A stretch of 64,000 nucleotides of DNA, taken from positions 2,303,501 through 2,367,500 of the forward strand of contig NZ_CP064781.1 in the NCBI RefSeq assembly GCF_016858125.1, in the 5' to 3' direction. The notes under the pieces were generated by a model, which saw only the letters and a list, made by a program, of their open reading frames with translations, was not told the DNA's origin and did no database searches. Made by a program: the position numbers and the translations under genes. Below, piece after piece: positions 51,719 through 60,266 of this stretch. Source of the DNA: Azospira restricta (lineage in GTDB: Bacteria > Pseudomonadota > Gammaproteobacteria > Burkholderiales > Rhodocyclaceae). Within the stretch, counting starts at the first letter, position 1; each line of letters starts with the position of its first letter.

Positions 51719-53107
51719 GTGCTGAACATCGAGAAAAAAGCCGTTGCCAAAGCGGTGGGGATGCTCGCCTGTGCGCTGCTCGCGTCGCCAGCGGCCGCGG
51801 ACGACGCCGCGCGCATCAAGGAGCTCGAGCGCAAGCTCGAACGCAGCATGCAGCTGATCGAAAACCTGTCGGCCAAGGTCAGCGAGCTGGAAAAAGCGAA
51901 GGCGCCGGCGCCGGCAGCGTCGCCGGCGGCCGCCGACCAGCAGGCGCGCGTGGAAGCGCTCGAGCGCCAGGTTGCGCAGCTGGGCAGCGGCATCTCGCGC
52001 CGTTCGTTCGACGACGGGATTCCGGTGCACGGTTTCGCCGACGTCGGCCTTGCCCACAGCGGCGAACACAACCCGATCTTCGGCAAGGGCCGCAAGGGCT
52101 TCAACGTCGGCTCGTTCGATCTCTACCTGACGCCGCAGTTCGGCGATCGCGTGCGCAGCCTGATCGAGCTGGTCTTCGAAGTCGACCACGACGGCGATAT
52201 CGCCACCGACCTGGAGCGCCTGCAGATCGGTTACGCCTTCAGCGACGCTGCGGTCGCCTGGGGCGGACGCTTCCATACGCCCTACGGCTACTGGAACACG
52301 GCGTTCCACCACGGTGCGCAGATCCAGACCTCGCTCTCGCGGCCGCGTTTCCTCGAATTCGAGGACAAGGGCGGGATTCTGCCGGCGCATACCACCGGCG
52401 CCTGGCTGACGGGTGCGTTGCCGCTCGCCGGCAATCGTTTCGGCTACGACGTATACGTCGGCAACAGCTCGTCGCTGCGTGTCGAGAACACCGCGACGAC
52501 GCTCTCCGCGAACAATGCCGCGGCATTCAACAGCCAGGTCAGCGCCGGCGGCTACGCCGGCGGCGGCGCCCTGAACATGAAGATGGCCGGCGGCGATAGC
52601 GGGTCCTACATGACCGGATTCAATGCCTGGATCGAGCCGCGCGCGATCGACGGCCTGCGTCTCGGCGTGCATGGCCTCGGCGGCTCGATCACGGACGACA
52701 GCGCCGACCGCAACCGCACCCGGCTGGCGGCACTGGGCGCCTACGGCGTCTTCGCGAGCGAGCGCTGGGAAGTGCTCGGCGAGTTCTATCGCTTCAACAA
52801 CCGCGACCTGTCGGGCGGCAGCGGCAGCCACCGCAGCTGGGCCGGCTACCTGCAGGCGGGCTACAACAGCGGCCGCTGGACGCCGTACGTACGCGGCGAA
52901 AGGGCGAGCCTGGAGCAGAAGGACAACTACTTTGCGGTGCAGGAGTTCGGGCGCTCGTACCGCCGCTTCGTCGCCGGCCTGCGCTACGACTTGGATCCGA
53001 AGGCGGCGCTCAAGCTGGAACTGTCGCGGACCAGTCAGGAAGACCTCGGTCTCGGCGGCGACGACCGCTATGGCGCAGCGCAGCTCCAGTATTCGATCCG
53101 CTTCTGA
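51719..53107 (+). CDS. Outer-membrane porin with N-terminal coiled coil
   Basis: A 462-residue exported protein. The signal peptide ends near residue 27 (SPAAA). A coiled-coil segment of about 30-90 (RIKELERKLERSMQLIENL) is followed by a beta-barrel that ends in phenylalanine (YSIRF). This architecture recalls OprO/OprP-like anion porins; a neighbouring phosphate-binding-like protein fits that. The start is GTG at 51719 with CGGAGGAAA just before it; the overlapping ATG at 51717 leads at once to a stop. It forms a probable operon with the next two genes. Confidence 0.82.
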   Translation: MLNIEKKAVAKAVGMLACALLASPAAADDAARIKELERKLERSMQLIENLSAKVSELEKAKAPAPAASPAAADQQARVEALERQVAQLGSGISRRSFDDGIPVHGFADVGLAHSGEHNPIFGKGRKGFNVGSFDLYLTPQFGDRVRSLIELVFEVDHDGDIATDLERLQIGYAFSDAAVAWGGRFHTPYGYWNTAFHHGAQIQTSLSRPRFLEFEDKGGILPAHTTGAWLTGALPLAGNRFGYDVYVGNSSSLRVENTATTLSANNAAAFNSQVSAGGYAGGGALNMKMAGGDSGSYMTGFNAWIEPRAIDGLRLGVHGLGGSITDDSADRNRTRLAALGAYGVFASERWEVLGEFYRFNNRDLSGGSGSHRSWAGYLQAGYNSGRWTPYVRGERASLEQKDNYFAVQEFGRSYRRFVAGLRYDLDPKAALKLELSRTSQEDLGLGGDDRYGAAQLQYSIRF

Positions 53108-53118
53108 GGGGGATGACG

Positions 53119-53517
53119 ATGCGTAATGCGAAGCTTGCCCGGAGCGCGGTGCTCGGGCTGATTCTGGCGCCGCTCGCGGCGATCGCCGATGGCTATGTGA
53201 TCGCGCACAGTTCGGTCAATGTTGCGCCGGGCGACGTGCGGGAGATCTACGTCGGCAACATGCAGTTCGCCGGTTCGGTGAAGCTGGTGCCGGTCGACAA
53301 CGGCGCCGTCCAGGGCGATTTCCTGAGCAAGGTGATCAAGACCGATCCGGACCGCTACGCCACGATCTGGGCGAAGAAGGGTTTCCGCGACGGCCTCAAT
53401 CCGCCGCCGGTCAAGTCCGGCGACGCCGAGGTGATGGACTTCGTGAAGCGCACGCCGGGGGCGATCGGCTACGTGTCGACCAATCCGGGCGGCGCCAACA
53501 TCATCGTGAAGTATTGA
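53119..53517 (+). CDS. Small phosphate/oxyanion-binding-protein-like protein
   Basis: A 132-residue exported protein related to one lobe of PstS-type periplasmic binding proteins ([42 protein letters not shown]). Full PstS proteins are about 300 residues, so this is a single-lobe or reduced version. ATG at 53119 is preferred because GAGGGGG lies at the right distance; 53113 is too close to it. It lies between a porin and a chemoreceptor gene and may hand its ligand signal to that receptor. Confidence 0.75.
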   Translation: MRNAKLARSAVLGLILAPLAAIADGYVIAHSSVNVAPGDVREIYVGNMQFAGSVKLVPVDNGAVQGDFLSKVIKTDPDRYATIWAKKGFRDGLNPPPVKSGDAEVMDFVKRTPGAIGYVSTNPGGANIIVKY

Positions 53518-53546
53518 GGCCCGGGCAGGGCCGCAGGGGGAACGTC

Positions 53547-55211
53547 ATGAACATCCTGAGGAATCTGACGGTGCGCGTGCAGCTCATCGCCACCTTCATC
53601 CTGGTGACGGTGGGCTTCATCGTCGGCGTCGGCATCGGCGACCGCGTTTCCGCGCGCATGCACGACGATGCGGTGGGGATCTACGAGAACGCGCTGATTC
53701 CGACCAGCGCGGTCGGCGACATCATGCGCAACATCCACGATTCACGCGCACAGCTGCTGCTCAGCCTGCAGCACGATCCCGCCGGCGAGTGGGCGAAGAT
53801 GCACGACCACCCGGTCGACAAGCATCTCGGTGCCTACGCCGACGCCGTCGACGATGCGCGCGATGCCCATGCCTCGTACCTCAAGCGGCCTGCGCTGCCG
53901 GACAACGAGCGCCAGCTGCTGGGGGCGATCGGCGGCGGTCTCGACGCCTATGCGGCGGCCGGAAACGAGGTCGTCGCTGCGTTCCGTGCCGGCGATTACC
54001 GCCAGGCCAACGCCGTCATCCTGAAGAAGATCAACCCGGCGATGGGGGCACTGGAGAAGAAGGTGCGCGAGCTGGAGACGGTCCTGATCAAGCGCTCGAA
54101 GCAGGAGAACGAGGACAGCGGCGCGCTGCGCACCCGTCTCGCGCTATTGATGTGGGCCGGCACCGGCCTCGGCGTGGCGCTGGTGTGGGGCATGTACTTC
54201 TTCCTCGCACGCAACATCTCGCGGCCGCTGGCGCGGGTCCGCGACGTCGTTACCCGGGTCGCCGAGGGCGATCTGACGACCGCGATCGAGGTGCGTGCCG
54301 GCGGCAACGAGTTCGACGCGGTGCTGCGCGCGATCGCGCGCATGCAGGACAGCCTGCGCGAGATGACCGGCGAGATCCAGCGTGCCGCCGGCGTCGTCTC
54401 GAGCAATGCGCAGCTGCTGTCGCGGCGGATCGACGAGTCGGCGCAGCATTCGGAAAGCCAGCACGGCCAGATCCTGGAAGTGACCGCGGCGCTGCAGCAG
54501 ATGAGCCGGGCGATCGAGGAAGTCTCGGGCGGCGCGCACGGCGTCGACGAGGCGACCCGGCGCGCCCGCGATCTCGCCGAGAGCGGCGCGGTCAGCATGG
54601 AGGGCAACCTGACGACGGTGAACAAGATCGTGCAGACGGTGCGCGATTCCAGCGGCGCGATCCAGGACCTGTGCGACACCGCCCGCCGCATCCACGAGCT
54701 GGCCGGGATCATCCAGGACATCGCCGGGCAGACCAACCTGCTCGCGCTGAATGCGGCGATCGAGGCGGCGCGCGCCGGCGAACAGGGGCGCGGTTTCGCG
54801 GTCGTCGCCGACGAGGTCCGCAAGCTCGCCGAGCGCACCGCGAAGAGCTCGATCAGCATCGGCGAGATGCTGGACAGCGTCAGCCACCGCTCGGACCAGG
54901 CGATGGTCGCGATGCGCCAGGTGATGACCGACGTCGAGGAAGGGGCGGCGCAGACGCGCGAGATCGGCGACACGCTGCGCCGCATCCTGGAGGCGGCCAA
55001 CGAGATGAGCCGGCTGACGCGCGACATCGCCAGCGCGACGACGCAGCAGACGCAGGCCTCGTCGCAGACGGTGGCGTCGATGAACGGCATCACCGAACTG
55101 ACCGACCGCAACAACGTCGCCATCCAGGAGGTGGCGGTGACGGCGTCCGAAATGTCGGAGATCGCCGGCCGCCTGCAGGGACTGGTCGGCCGCTTCCGTT
55201 TCGCGGCCTGA
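53547..55211 (+). CDS. Methyl-accepting chemotaxis protein
   Basis: A 554-residue receptor. Membrane segments at about 10-32 and 190-212 enclose a four-helix-bundle periplasmic sensor. A HAMP domain (about 213-265) and a signalling domain follow, with the highly conserved tip [20 protein letters not shown] near residue 415. There is no C-terminal CheR-tethering pentapeptide. GCAGGGGGAAC precedes ATG 53547; a start 11 codons upstream has no such site. It follows the porin and binding-protein genes by 29 bases, so ligand is probably linked to them. Its position inside the ccm region is unusual. Confidence 0.9.
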   Translation: MNILRNLTVRVQLIATFILVTVGFIVGVGIGDRVSARMHDDAVGIYENALIPTSAVGDIMRNIHDSRAQLLLSLQHDPAGEWAKMHDHPVDKHLGAYADAVDDARDAHASYLKRPALPDNERQLLGAIGGGLDAYAAAGNEVVAAFRAGDYRQANAVILKKINPAMGALEKKVRELETVLIKRSKQENEDSGALRTRLALLMWAGTGLGVALVWGMYFFLARNISRPLARVRDVVTRVAEGDLTTAIEVRAGGNEFDAVLRAIARMQDSLREMTGEIQRAAGVVSSNAQLLSRRIDESAQHSESQHGQILEVTAALQQMSRAIEEVSGGAHGVDEATRRARDLAESGAVSMEGNLTTVNKIVQTVRDSSGAIQDLCDTARRIHELAGIIQDIAGQTNLLALNAAIEAARAGEQGRGFAVVADEVRKLAERTAKSSISIGEMLDSVSHRSDQAMVAMRQVMTDVEEGAAQTREIGDTLRRILEAANEMSRLTRDIASATTQQTQASSQTVASMNGITELTDRNNVAIQEVAVTASEMSEIAGRLQGLVGRFRFAA

Positions 55212-55230
55212 GCCGCGGCAACCGGCGGCG

Positions 55231-55250
55231 CTTTCCCGAAAACGGGAAGG
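55231..55250. promoter_or_regulatory. Dyad CTTTCCCG-AAAA-CGGGAAGG
   Basis: An exact core copy, with the same AAAA spacer as the 30686 copy, 19 bases after the chemoreceptor stop and about 108 bases upstream of the predicted ccmF transcription start. Confidence 0.7.
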
Positions 55251-55322
55251 TGCCGCTGCAGGCCGCCGTCCGGGCGGCTCCGGCCGCCAGCGGGACAAGG
55301 GTTTCCGCGACCCTGCGGCGCG

Positions 55323-55338
55323 TGGAATCGATCTTGCT
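55323..55338 (+). promoter_or_regulatory. Candidate sigma-54 promoter for ccmFGHI
   Basis: TGGAATC-GATC-TTGCT: perfect -12 and GG-N10-GC spacing but a weak -24 half. Predicted start near 55349, 22 bases before the ccmF ATG. Confidence 0.5.
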
Positions 55339-55370
55339 ATCATTCCCGCACCCATCGCGGAGATCGATTC

Positions 55371-57350
55371 ATGATTCCTGAACTCGGGCATTTCGCCCTC
55401 ATTGCCGCCCTTGCCGTCGCCATCCTGCAGGGGGGGGTGCCGCTCTACGGCGTCGTCCGTCAGGACCCGCGCCTGATGAACCTGGCGATCCCCGCCGCGC
55501 AGGCGCAGTTCGTCGCTGTCGCCGTGGCCTACGGCTGCCTGACGCAGGCCTTCGTCAGCAACGATTTCTCGGTGACCTACGTCGCCCAGCATTCGAACAC
55601 GCTGCTGCCGATGTTCTACAAGGTCGCCGCGGTGTGGGGCGGGCACGAGGGCTCGATGCTGCTGTGGGTGCTGATCCTGGCGGTGTGGACGGCGGCGGTG
55701 TCGCTGTTCAGCCGCCGCCTGCCGCGCGAGACGGTGACCACCGTGCTGTCGGTGATGGGGCTGGTCAGCATCGGCTTCCTCGCCTTCCTGCTGTTCGTTT
55801 CCAACCCCTTCGAGCGCCTGCTGCCGGCCGCGGTCGACGGCCGCGACCTGAATCCGCTGCTGCAGGACCCGGGCATGGCCTTCCACCCGCCGATGCTGTA
55901 CATGGGCTACGTCGGCTTCTCGGTGGCCTTCGCTTTCGCCATCGCCGCGCTCGTCTCGGGCCGGCTGGACACCGCCTGGGCGCGCTGGTCGCGGCCGTGG
56001 ACGACGATCGCCTGGGTGTTCCTGACGCTGGGCATCGCCCTCGGCTCGTGGTGGGCCTACTACGAGCTGGGCTGGGGCGGCTGGTGGTTCTGGGACCCGG
56101 TCGAGAATGCCTCGTTCATGCCCTGGCTGGTCGGCACCGCGCTGATGCATTCGCTGGCGGTGACCGAGAAGCGCGGCAGCTTCAAGAACTGGACGGTGAT
56201 CCTGGCGATCCTCGCCTTCTCGCTGTCGCTGCTCGGCACCTTCCTCGTCCGCTCGGGCGTGCTCACGTCGGTGCATGCGTTTGCCACCGATCCCAAGCGC
56301 GGCATCTTCGTGCTCGCCTTCCTCGCCATCGTCGTCGGCGCGTCGCTGACGCTGTTCGCCTGGCGGGCGCCGAAGGTCGGCCTGGGCGGCAGCTTCGAGA
56401 TGCTGTCGCGCGAGTCGATGCTGTTGGTGAACAACGTGCTGCTGACGGTGGCCGCCGGCGCGGTGATGCTCGGCACGCTCTATCCGCTGTTCCTCGACGC
56501 GCTCGACCTCGGCAAGATTTCGGTCGGCCCGCCGTACTTCGAGGCGGTGTTCGCGCCGTTGATGGTGCCGCTGGTGGCGCTGATCGGCATCGGTCCGTTC
56601 CTGCGCTGGAAGGCCGGCCGGCTGGCCGACCTGCCGCGCCTGCTGTGGGCCGTGCTGGCGCTGTCGCTGCTCGCCGGCGCGGTGCTGCCGCTGGCCTTCG
56701 GCCGCTGGTCGGCGCTGGTCGCCTTCGGCAGCCTGCTCGGCGTCTGGGTCATTCTCTCCAGCTTCGTCCACATCGCCGAGCGCGTCCGCGGCGGCAGCGC
56801 CGGCGGTAGCGCATTCTTCGCGCGCCTGGCGACGGTGCCGCGCGCGCACTGGGGCATGGTGCTGGCGCATGCCGGCGTCGGCGTCTTCATCCTCGGCGTC
56901 AGCATGGTCAAGACCTTCGAGGCCAACGCCGACGTCAAGATGGGTGCCGGCGACACGACCACGGTCGGCGGCTACACCTTCAAGCTGCTCGGCATCGAGG
57001 AGTACAAGGGGCCGAACTACATCGCCGCGCGCGGGCGCGTCGAAGTCAGCCGCGACGGCGCGGTGGTGAAGACGATGTATCCGGAGAAACGCATCTACCA
57101 CGTGCAGAAGATGCCGATGACCGAGGCGGCGATCGACACCGGCCTGTTCCGCGACCTCTACGTGTCGCTCGGCGAAATGATCGACGAGCGCACCTGGATC
57201 GTCCGCGTGCAGCACAAGCCGCTGGTCGACTGGATCTGGTGGGGCTGCCTGCTGATGGCCGTCGGCGGCCTGCTCGCCGCGACCGACCGCCGCTACCGCG
57301 TCGCCCGCCGGCTGCAGCGCGAGCGCGCCGCGGCGCTGGCCTCGGCGTAA
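55371..57350 (+). CDS. ccmF: Cytochrome c heme lyase CcmF
   Basis: A 659-residue inner-membrane protein with about 14-15 spans, of normal CcmF length. The heme-handling motif GWGGWWFWDPVENASFMPW is near residue 232, and conserved histidines are present (for example GGHEGSM, SFVHIAE). CcmF takes heme from CcmE and joins it to apocytochrome together with CcmH and CcmI. GGAGA lies nine bases before the ATG. ccmG begins ten bases after the stop. Confidence 0.96.
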   Translation: MIPELGHFALIAALAVAILQGGVPLYGVVRQDPRLMNLAIPAAQAQFVAVAVAYGCLTQAFVSNDFSVTYVAQHSNTLLPMFYKVAAVWGGHEGSMLLWVLILAVWTAAVSLFSRRLPRETVTTVLSVMGLVSIGFLAFLLFVSNPFERLLPAAVDGRDLNPLLQDPGMAFHPPMLYMGYVGFSVAFAFAIAALVSGRLDTAWARWSRPWTTIAWVFLTLGIALGSWWAYYELGWGGWWFWDPVENASFMPWLVGTALMHSLAVTEKRGSFKNWTVILAILAFSLSLLGTFLVRSGVLTSVHAFATDPKRGIFVLAFLAIVVGASLTLFAWRAPKVGLGGSFEMLSRESMLLVNNVLLTVAAGAVMLGTLYPLFLDALDLGKISVGPPYFEAVFAPLMVPLVALIGIGPFLRWKAGRLADLPRLLWAVLALSLLAGAVLPLAFGRWSALVAFGSLLGVWVILSSFVHIAERVRGGSAGGSAFFARLATVPRAHWGMVLAHAGVGVFILGVSMVKTFEANADVKMGAGDTTTVGGYTFKLLGIEEYKGPNYIAARGRVEVSRDGAVVKTMYPEKRIYHVQKMPMTEAAIDTGLFRDLYVSLGEMIDERTWIVRVQHKPLVDWIWWGCLLMAVGGLLAATDRRYRVARRLQRERAAALASA

Positions 57351-57360
57351 GGGGGAGCGC

Positions 57361-57888
57361 ATGCGACGCTTCCTGCTGCCGCTCGGCATCTTCATCGTCC
57401 TCGTCGGCTTTCTCGCGGTCGGCCTGCGGCTGAATCCGCGCGAGGTGCCGTCGCCGTTCATCGGCAAGCCGGCGCCGGCCTTCTCGGTGCCACAGCTGCA
57501 CGCCGCCGAGCACAGCATCGCGCCCGCCGACATGCTCGGCAAGGTCTGGCTGCTCAACGTCTGGGCCTCATGGTGCGTGTCCTGCCGCCAGGAGCACCCG
57601 GTGCTGATGGATCTGGCGGCGCGCAAGCTGGTGCCGATCGTCGGCCTCGACTACAAGGACGAGCGCGCTGCCGGCATCGCCTGGCTGCGCGAACACGGCG
57701 ACCCCTACCTGCTGTCGGCCTACGACCGCGACGGCCGCATCGGCATCGACTACGGCGTCTACGGCGTTCCCGAGACCTTCGTCGTCGACAAGGCGGGGGT
57801 CATCCGCTACAAGCATATCGGGCCGCTGACGCAGAAGGCGGTCGACGAAAAAATTGTGCCGCTGGTAAAGGAGCTGAACGGTGCGTAA
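57361..57888 (+). CDS. ccmG: Thiol:disulfide interchange protein CcmG/DsbE
   Basis: A 175-residue membrane-anchored thioredoxin-fold protein. After one membrane segment (about 4-22), the active site is WASWCVSCRQEHP (CVSC, about 64-67) and the cis-proline loop is GVPETFV. It reduces the heme-binding cysteines of apocytochromes in the periplasm. Its stop lies within the ccmH start region (overlap of eight bases). Confidence 0.95.
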   Translation: MRRFLLPLGIFIVLVGFLAVGLRLNPREVPSPFIGKPAPAFSVPQLHAAEHSIAPADMLGKVWLLNVWASWCVSCRQEHPVLMDLAARKLVPIVGLDYKDERAAGIAWLREHGDPYLLSAYDRDGRIGIDYGVYGVPETFVVDKAGVIRYKHIGPLTQKAVDEKIVPLVKELNGA

Positions 57889-58345
57889 CTGGTTTGCTGC
57901 GATTTTCCTGACCCTGGCCGCGGCCGGCGTCGGTGCTGCGGAGGCCGTGCCGGCCGCCGCCGACCCGGTGCTCGAGGCGCGCGTGCAGAAGCTCGCCGAG
58001 GAGCTGCGCTGCCTGGTCTGCCAGAACCAGAACCTGGCCGACTCGCACGCCGAGCTGGCGATCGACCTGAAGAACCAGGTGCGCGAGATGCTGAAGCAGG
58101 GCAAGTCGGACAAGGAGATCGCCGACTACATGGTCCAGCGCTACGGCGACTTCGTGCTCTACCGGCCGCCGGTGAAGACGACCACGCTGCTGTTGTGGGG
58201 CGGGCCGTTCGTGCTTTTCGCCGGCGGCCTGGGCGTGCTCTTTTTCAACCTCCGGCGCCGGCGCAATGTTGGCGCGGCGCCGCTGTCGCAGGCCGAGCAC
58301 GCCGCCGCGCTGCGCCTGCTCGAAGAAAAGAAGGAGGGCGCATGA
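57881..58345 (+). CDS. ccmH: Cytochrome c maturation protein CcmH
   Basis: A 154-residue protein with a signal peptide, the reactive LRCLVCQNQNLADSHA motif (CLVC pair near residue 46) and a C-terminal membrane segment (about 103-123). It keeps apocytochrome thiols reduced for heme attachment. The GTG start at 57881 overlaps the ccmG end; its own stop overlaps the ccmI ATG. Confidence 0.95.
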   Translation: MRNWFAAIFLTLAAAGVGAAEAVPAAADPVLEARVQKLAEELRCLVCQNQNLADSHAELAIDLKNQVREMLKQGKSDKEIADYMVQRYGDFVLYRPPVKTTTLLLWGGPFVLFAGGLGVLFFNLRRRRNVGAAPLSQAEHAAALRLLEEKKEGA

Positions 58346-59574
58346 CCCTGTTCGTGATTCTCGCCGGCCTGCTCACGGTCGGCATCCTCGGGGCGCTGCT
58401 CCATCCGCTGCTGCGCGGCCGGCGCGGCAAGGTCGTGGAGACGGCCGAGGTGCGCGCGCTCAACCTCGCCATCCTGCGCGAGCAGATGGCGGAGCTGGAG
58501 CGCGACCACGCCGCCGGTCAGCTGGCGCCGGAAGCCTACGAGAAGGCCCGCCAGGAGATCGAGCGGCGCGTGCTCGAGGACGCTGCCGGCGAAACCGTGC
58601 CGGCGGAAGAGGGCGGGCGCCGCCCGCTGCTCGCCGGTGCGCTCGGCAGCGGCGTCGCGGCGCTGATCGTCGGCCTCTACGTGTTGCTCGGCACGCCCGA
58701 GGCGATGACCGGCGCCAGGCCGGGGCCGGCCGCTGGCGGCGAGGGCGGGCACGCGCTCGGCCAGCAGCAGATCCAGGCGATGGTGCAGCGCCTCGCCGAG
58801 CGCCTGCAGGACAACCCGAACGACGGCAACGGCTGGCTGATGCTGGCCAAGTCCTACGGCGTGCTGGGGCGCTTCGCCGAATCGGCGGCCGCCTACGGCC
58901 GCGCCATCGCGCTGCTGCCGCCGGACGCGCAGGTGCTCGCCGATTTCGCCGACACCGTGGCGATGGCGCAGGGGCGCAGCCTGCAGGGCGAGCCGGAGCG
59001 CATCGTCAAGGACGCGCTGACGATCGATCCGAACAACATCAAGGCCCTGGCCCTGTCGGGGACGATCGCCTTCGAGCGCCAGGATTACCGGGCGGCGATT
59101 GCGCAGTGGCAGAAGATCCTGCCGCTGGTGCCGGAAGGCTCGCAGGCCGCGATGGGCATCCAGGGCAGCATCCGCGACGCCGAGAACCGGCTGGCGGCGG
59201 CCGGCGGTGCGCCGAAGGCGGCGGCTGGCGGCGCCGCGGTCGCCGGCAGCGTCACGATCGATCCGGCGCTGGCGGCGAAGATCGCCCCGGGCGACACGCT
59301 GTTCGTCTTCGCGCGTGCGGCCGACGGGCCGAAGATGCCGGTGGCGATGGCGCGGATGCCGGCGGGCAAGCTGCCGGCGAGTTTCTTGCTTGACGATAGC
59401 ATGTCGATGACGCCGAACTTCAAGCTGTCGCAGCAGCAGAAGGTCGTGATCGGTGCGCGGATTTCGAAAAGCGGAGACGCGCTGCCGAGATCGGGTGACC
59501 TCGAAGGCTTCTCGGCAAGCGTGACGCCGGGGGCTGCCGGTGTTGCTGTAGTCATCAATTCGATAGTTAACTAG
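58342..59574 (+). CDS. ccmI: Cytochrome c biogenesis protein CcmI
   Basis: A 410-residue protein with two membrane segments (about 2-20 and 96-115), a cytoplasmic helical loop between them (EQMAELERDHAAGQL), and a periplasmic TPR region (about 140-280) that binds apocytochrome C termini. A C-terminal beta-rich domain (about 300-410) is also found in longer CcmI proteins. It starts within the ccmH stop (ATGA) and ends the System I set. Confidence 0.92.
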   Translation: MTLFVILAGLLTVGILGALLHPLLRGRRGKVVETAEVRALNLAILREQMAELERDHAAGQLAPEAYEKARQEIERRVLEDAAGETVPAEEGGRRPLLAGALGSGVAALIVGLYVLLGTPEAMTGARPGPAAGGEGGHALGQQQIQAMVQRLAERLQDNPNDGNGWLMLAKSYGVLGRFAESAAAYGRAIALLPPDAQVLADFADTVAMAQGRSLQGEPERIVKDALTIDPNNIKALALSGTIAFERQDYRAAIAQWQKILPLVPEGSQAAMGIQGSIRDAENRLAAAGGAPKAAAGGAAVAGSVTIDPALAAKIAPGDTLFVFARAADGPKMPVAMARMPAGKLPASFLLDDSMSMTPNFKLSQQQKVVIGARISKSGDALPRSGDLEGFSASVTPGAAGVAVVINSIVN

Positions 59575-59614
59575 GTGTCGCCGAAGTTTCTCTGAAAAAA
59601 ACAGGATTTCGGCA

Positions 59615-59632
59615 CCTTCCCGCGATCGGGGA
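59615..59632. promoter_or_regulatory. Near-dyad CTTCCCG-CGAT-CGGGGAG
   Basis: One mismatch to the TTCCCG-N4-CGGGAA dyad, in the gap 38 bases before the 59670 gene. No sigma-54 spacing was found beside it. Confidence 0.4.
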
Positions 59633-59669
59633 GCGAGCCGTTGGCGGCGCCGGGTTGGGGGGCGTTGCC

Positions 59670-60266
59670 ATGTTTCGCAGGAAGACAGCAATCCACTGGG
59701 TGGCCGCGATGGCGGCCATCCTGTCCATCGTTCCGGCTTCCGCAGGCGAGGAAAACCTCGATGCGCTACAGTCGGAGGCCCGTCGCGCGGCGATGCGCCT
59801 GCTTGAACAAATACGCGGCGAGGTCAACCGCGAACTCGACCAGACAGGGCCGATCCGCGCGATCACGGTTTGCAAATACAGCGCGCCGGAGATCAGTTCG
59901 GCGATTTCACGCCAAACTGGCATGCGGGTGACCCGGGTCAGCCTGCGTCCGCGCAACCGGATGCTGGGCGAGCCGGACAGCTGGGAGCAGAAAGGTCTTC
60001 TTGATTTCGAGAAGCGTCTTGCCAAAGGCGAGAAGATCGAGACGCTGGAAGCGTCGCAAGTGGTCAGCGAGCCGACCGGCCGCTACTATCGCTACCTGAA
60101 AGCCATCCCGATGGCGCAGCCGTGCCTGGCGTGCCACGGTCCGGTGGCGGGCATCCCGGAGGGGGTCAAGGCGCAGCTCGCCGCCGACTACCCGCACGAT
60201 CGGGCGGTCAACTTCCAGCAAGGGCAGGTGCGTGGCGCGGTCTCCGTCAAGAAACCCCTCGATTGA
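59670..60266 (+). CDS. Tll0287-like (DUF3365) heme-binding sensor/cytochrome
   Basis: A 198-residue exported protein with signal peptide to about residue 27 (PASAG). The rest is a single PAS-like domain of the DUF3365/Tll0287 type, with heme motif CLACH near residue 153 (AQPCLACHGP) and conserved YSAPEIS and GRYYRYLKAI. Such proteins bind c-type heme and may sense redox state or gases. ATG at 59670 has GGGTTGGGGGG before it. It is followed, with a 35-base overlap, by a TlpA-like gene, and may be read with ccmI. Confidence 0.82.
   Translation: MFRRKTAIHWVAAMAAILSIVPASAGEENLDALQSEARRAAMRLLEQIRGEVNRELDQTGPIRAITVCKYSAPEISSAISRQTGMRVTRVSLRPRNRMLGEPDSWEQKGLLDFEKRLAKGEKIETLEASQVVSEPTGRYYRYLKAIPMAQPCLACHGPVAGIPEGVKAQLAADYPHDRAVNFQQGQVRGAVSVKKPLD

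Noticed and set aside
51717-51725. ATG start for the porin at 51717
   Set aside because: It reads ATG-TGC-TGA and stops at once; the overlapping GTG at 51719 opens the porin frame.
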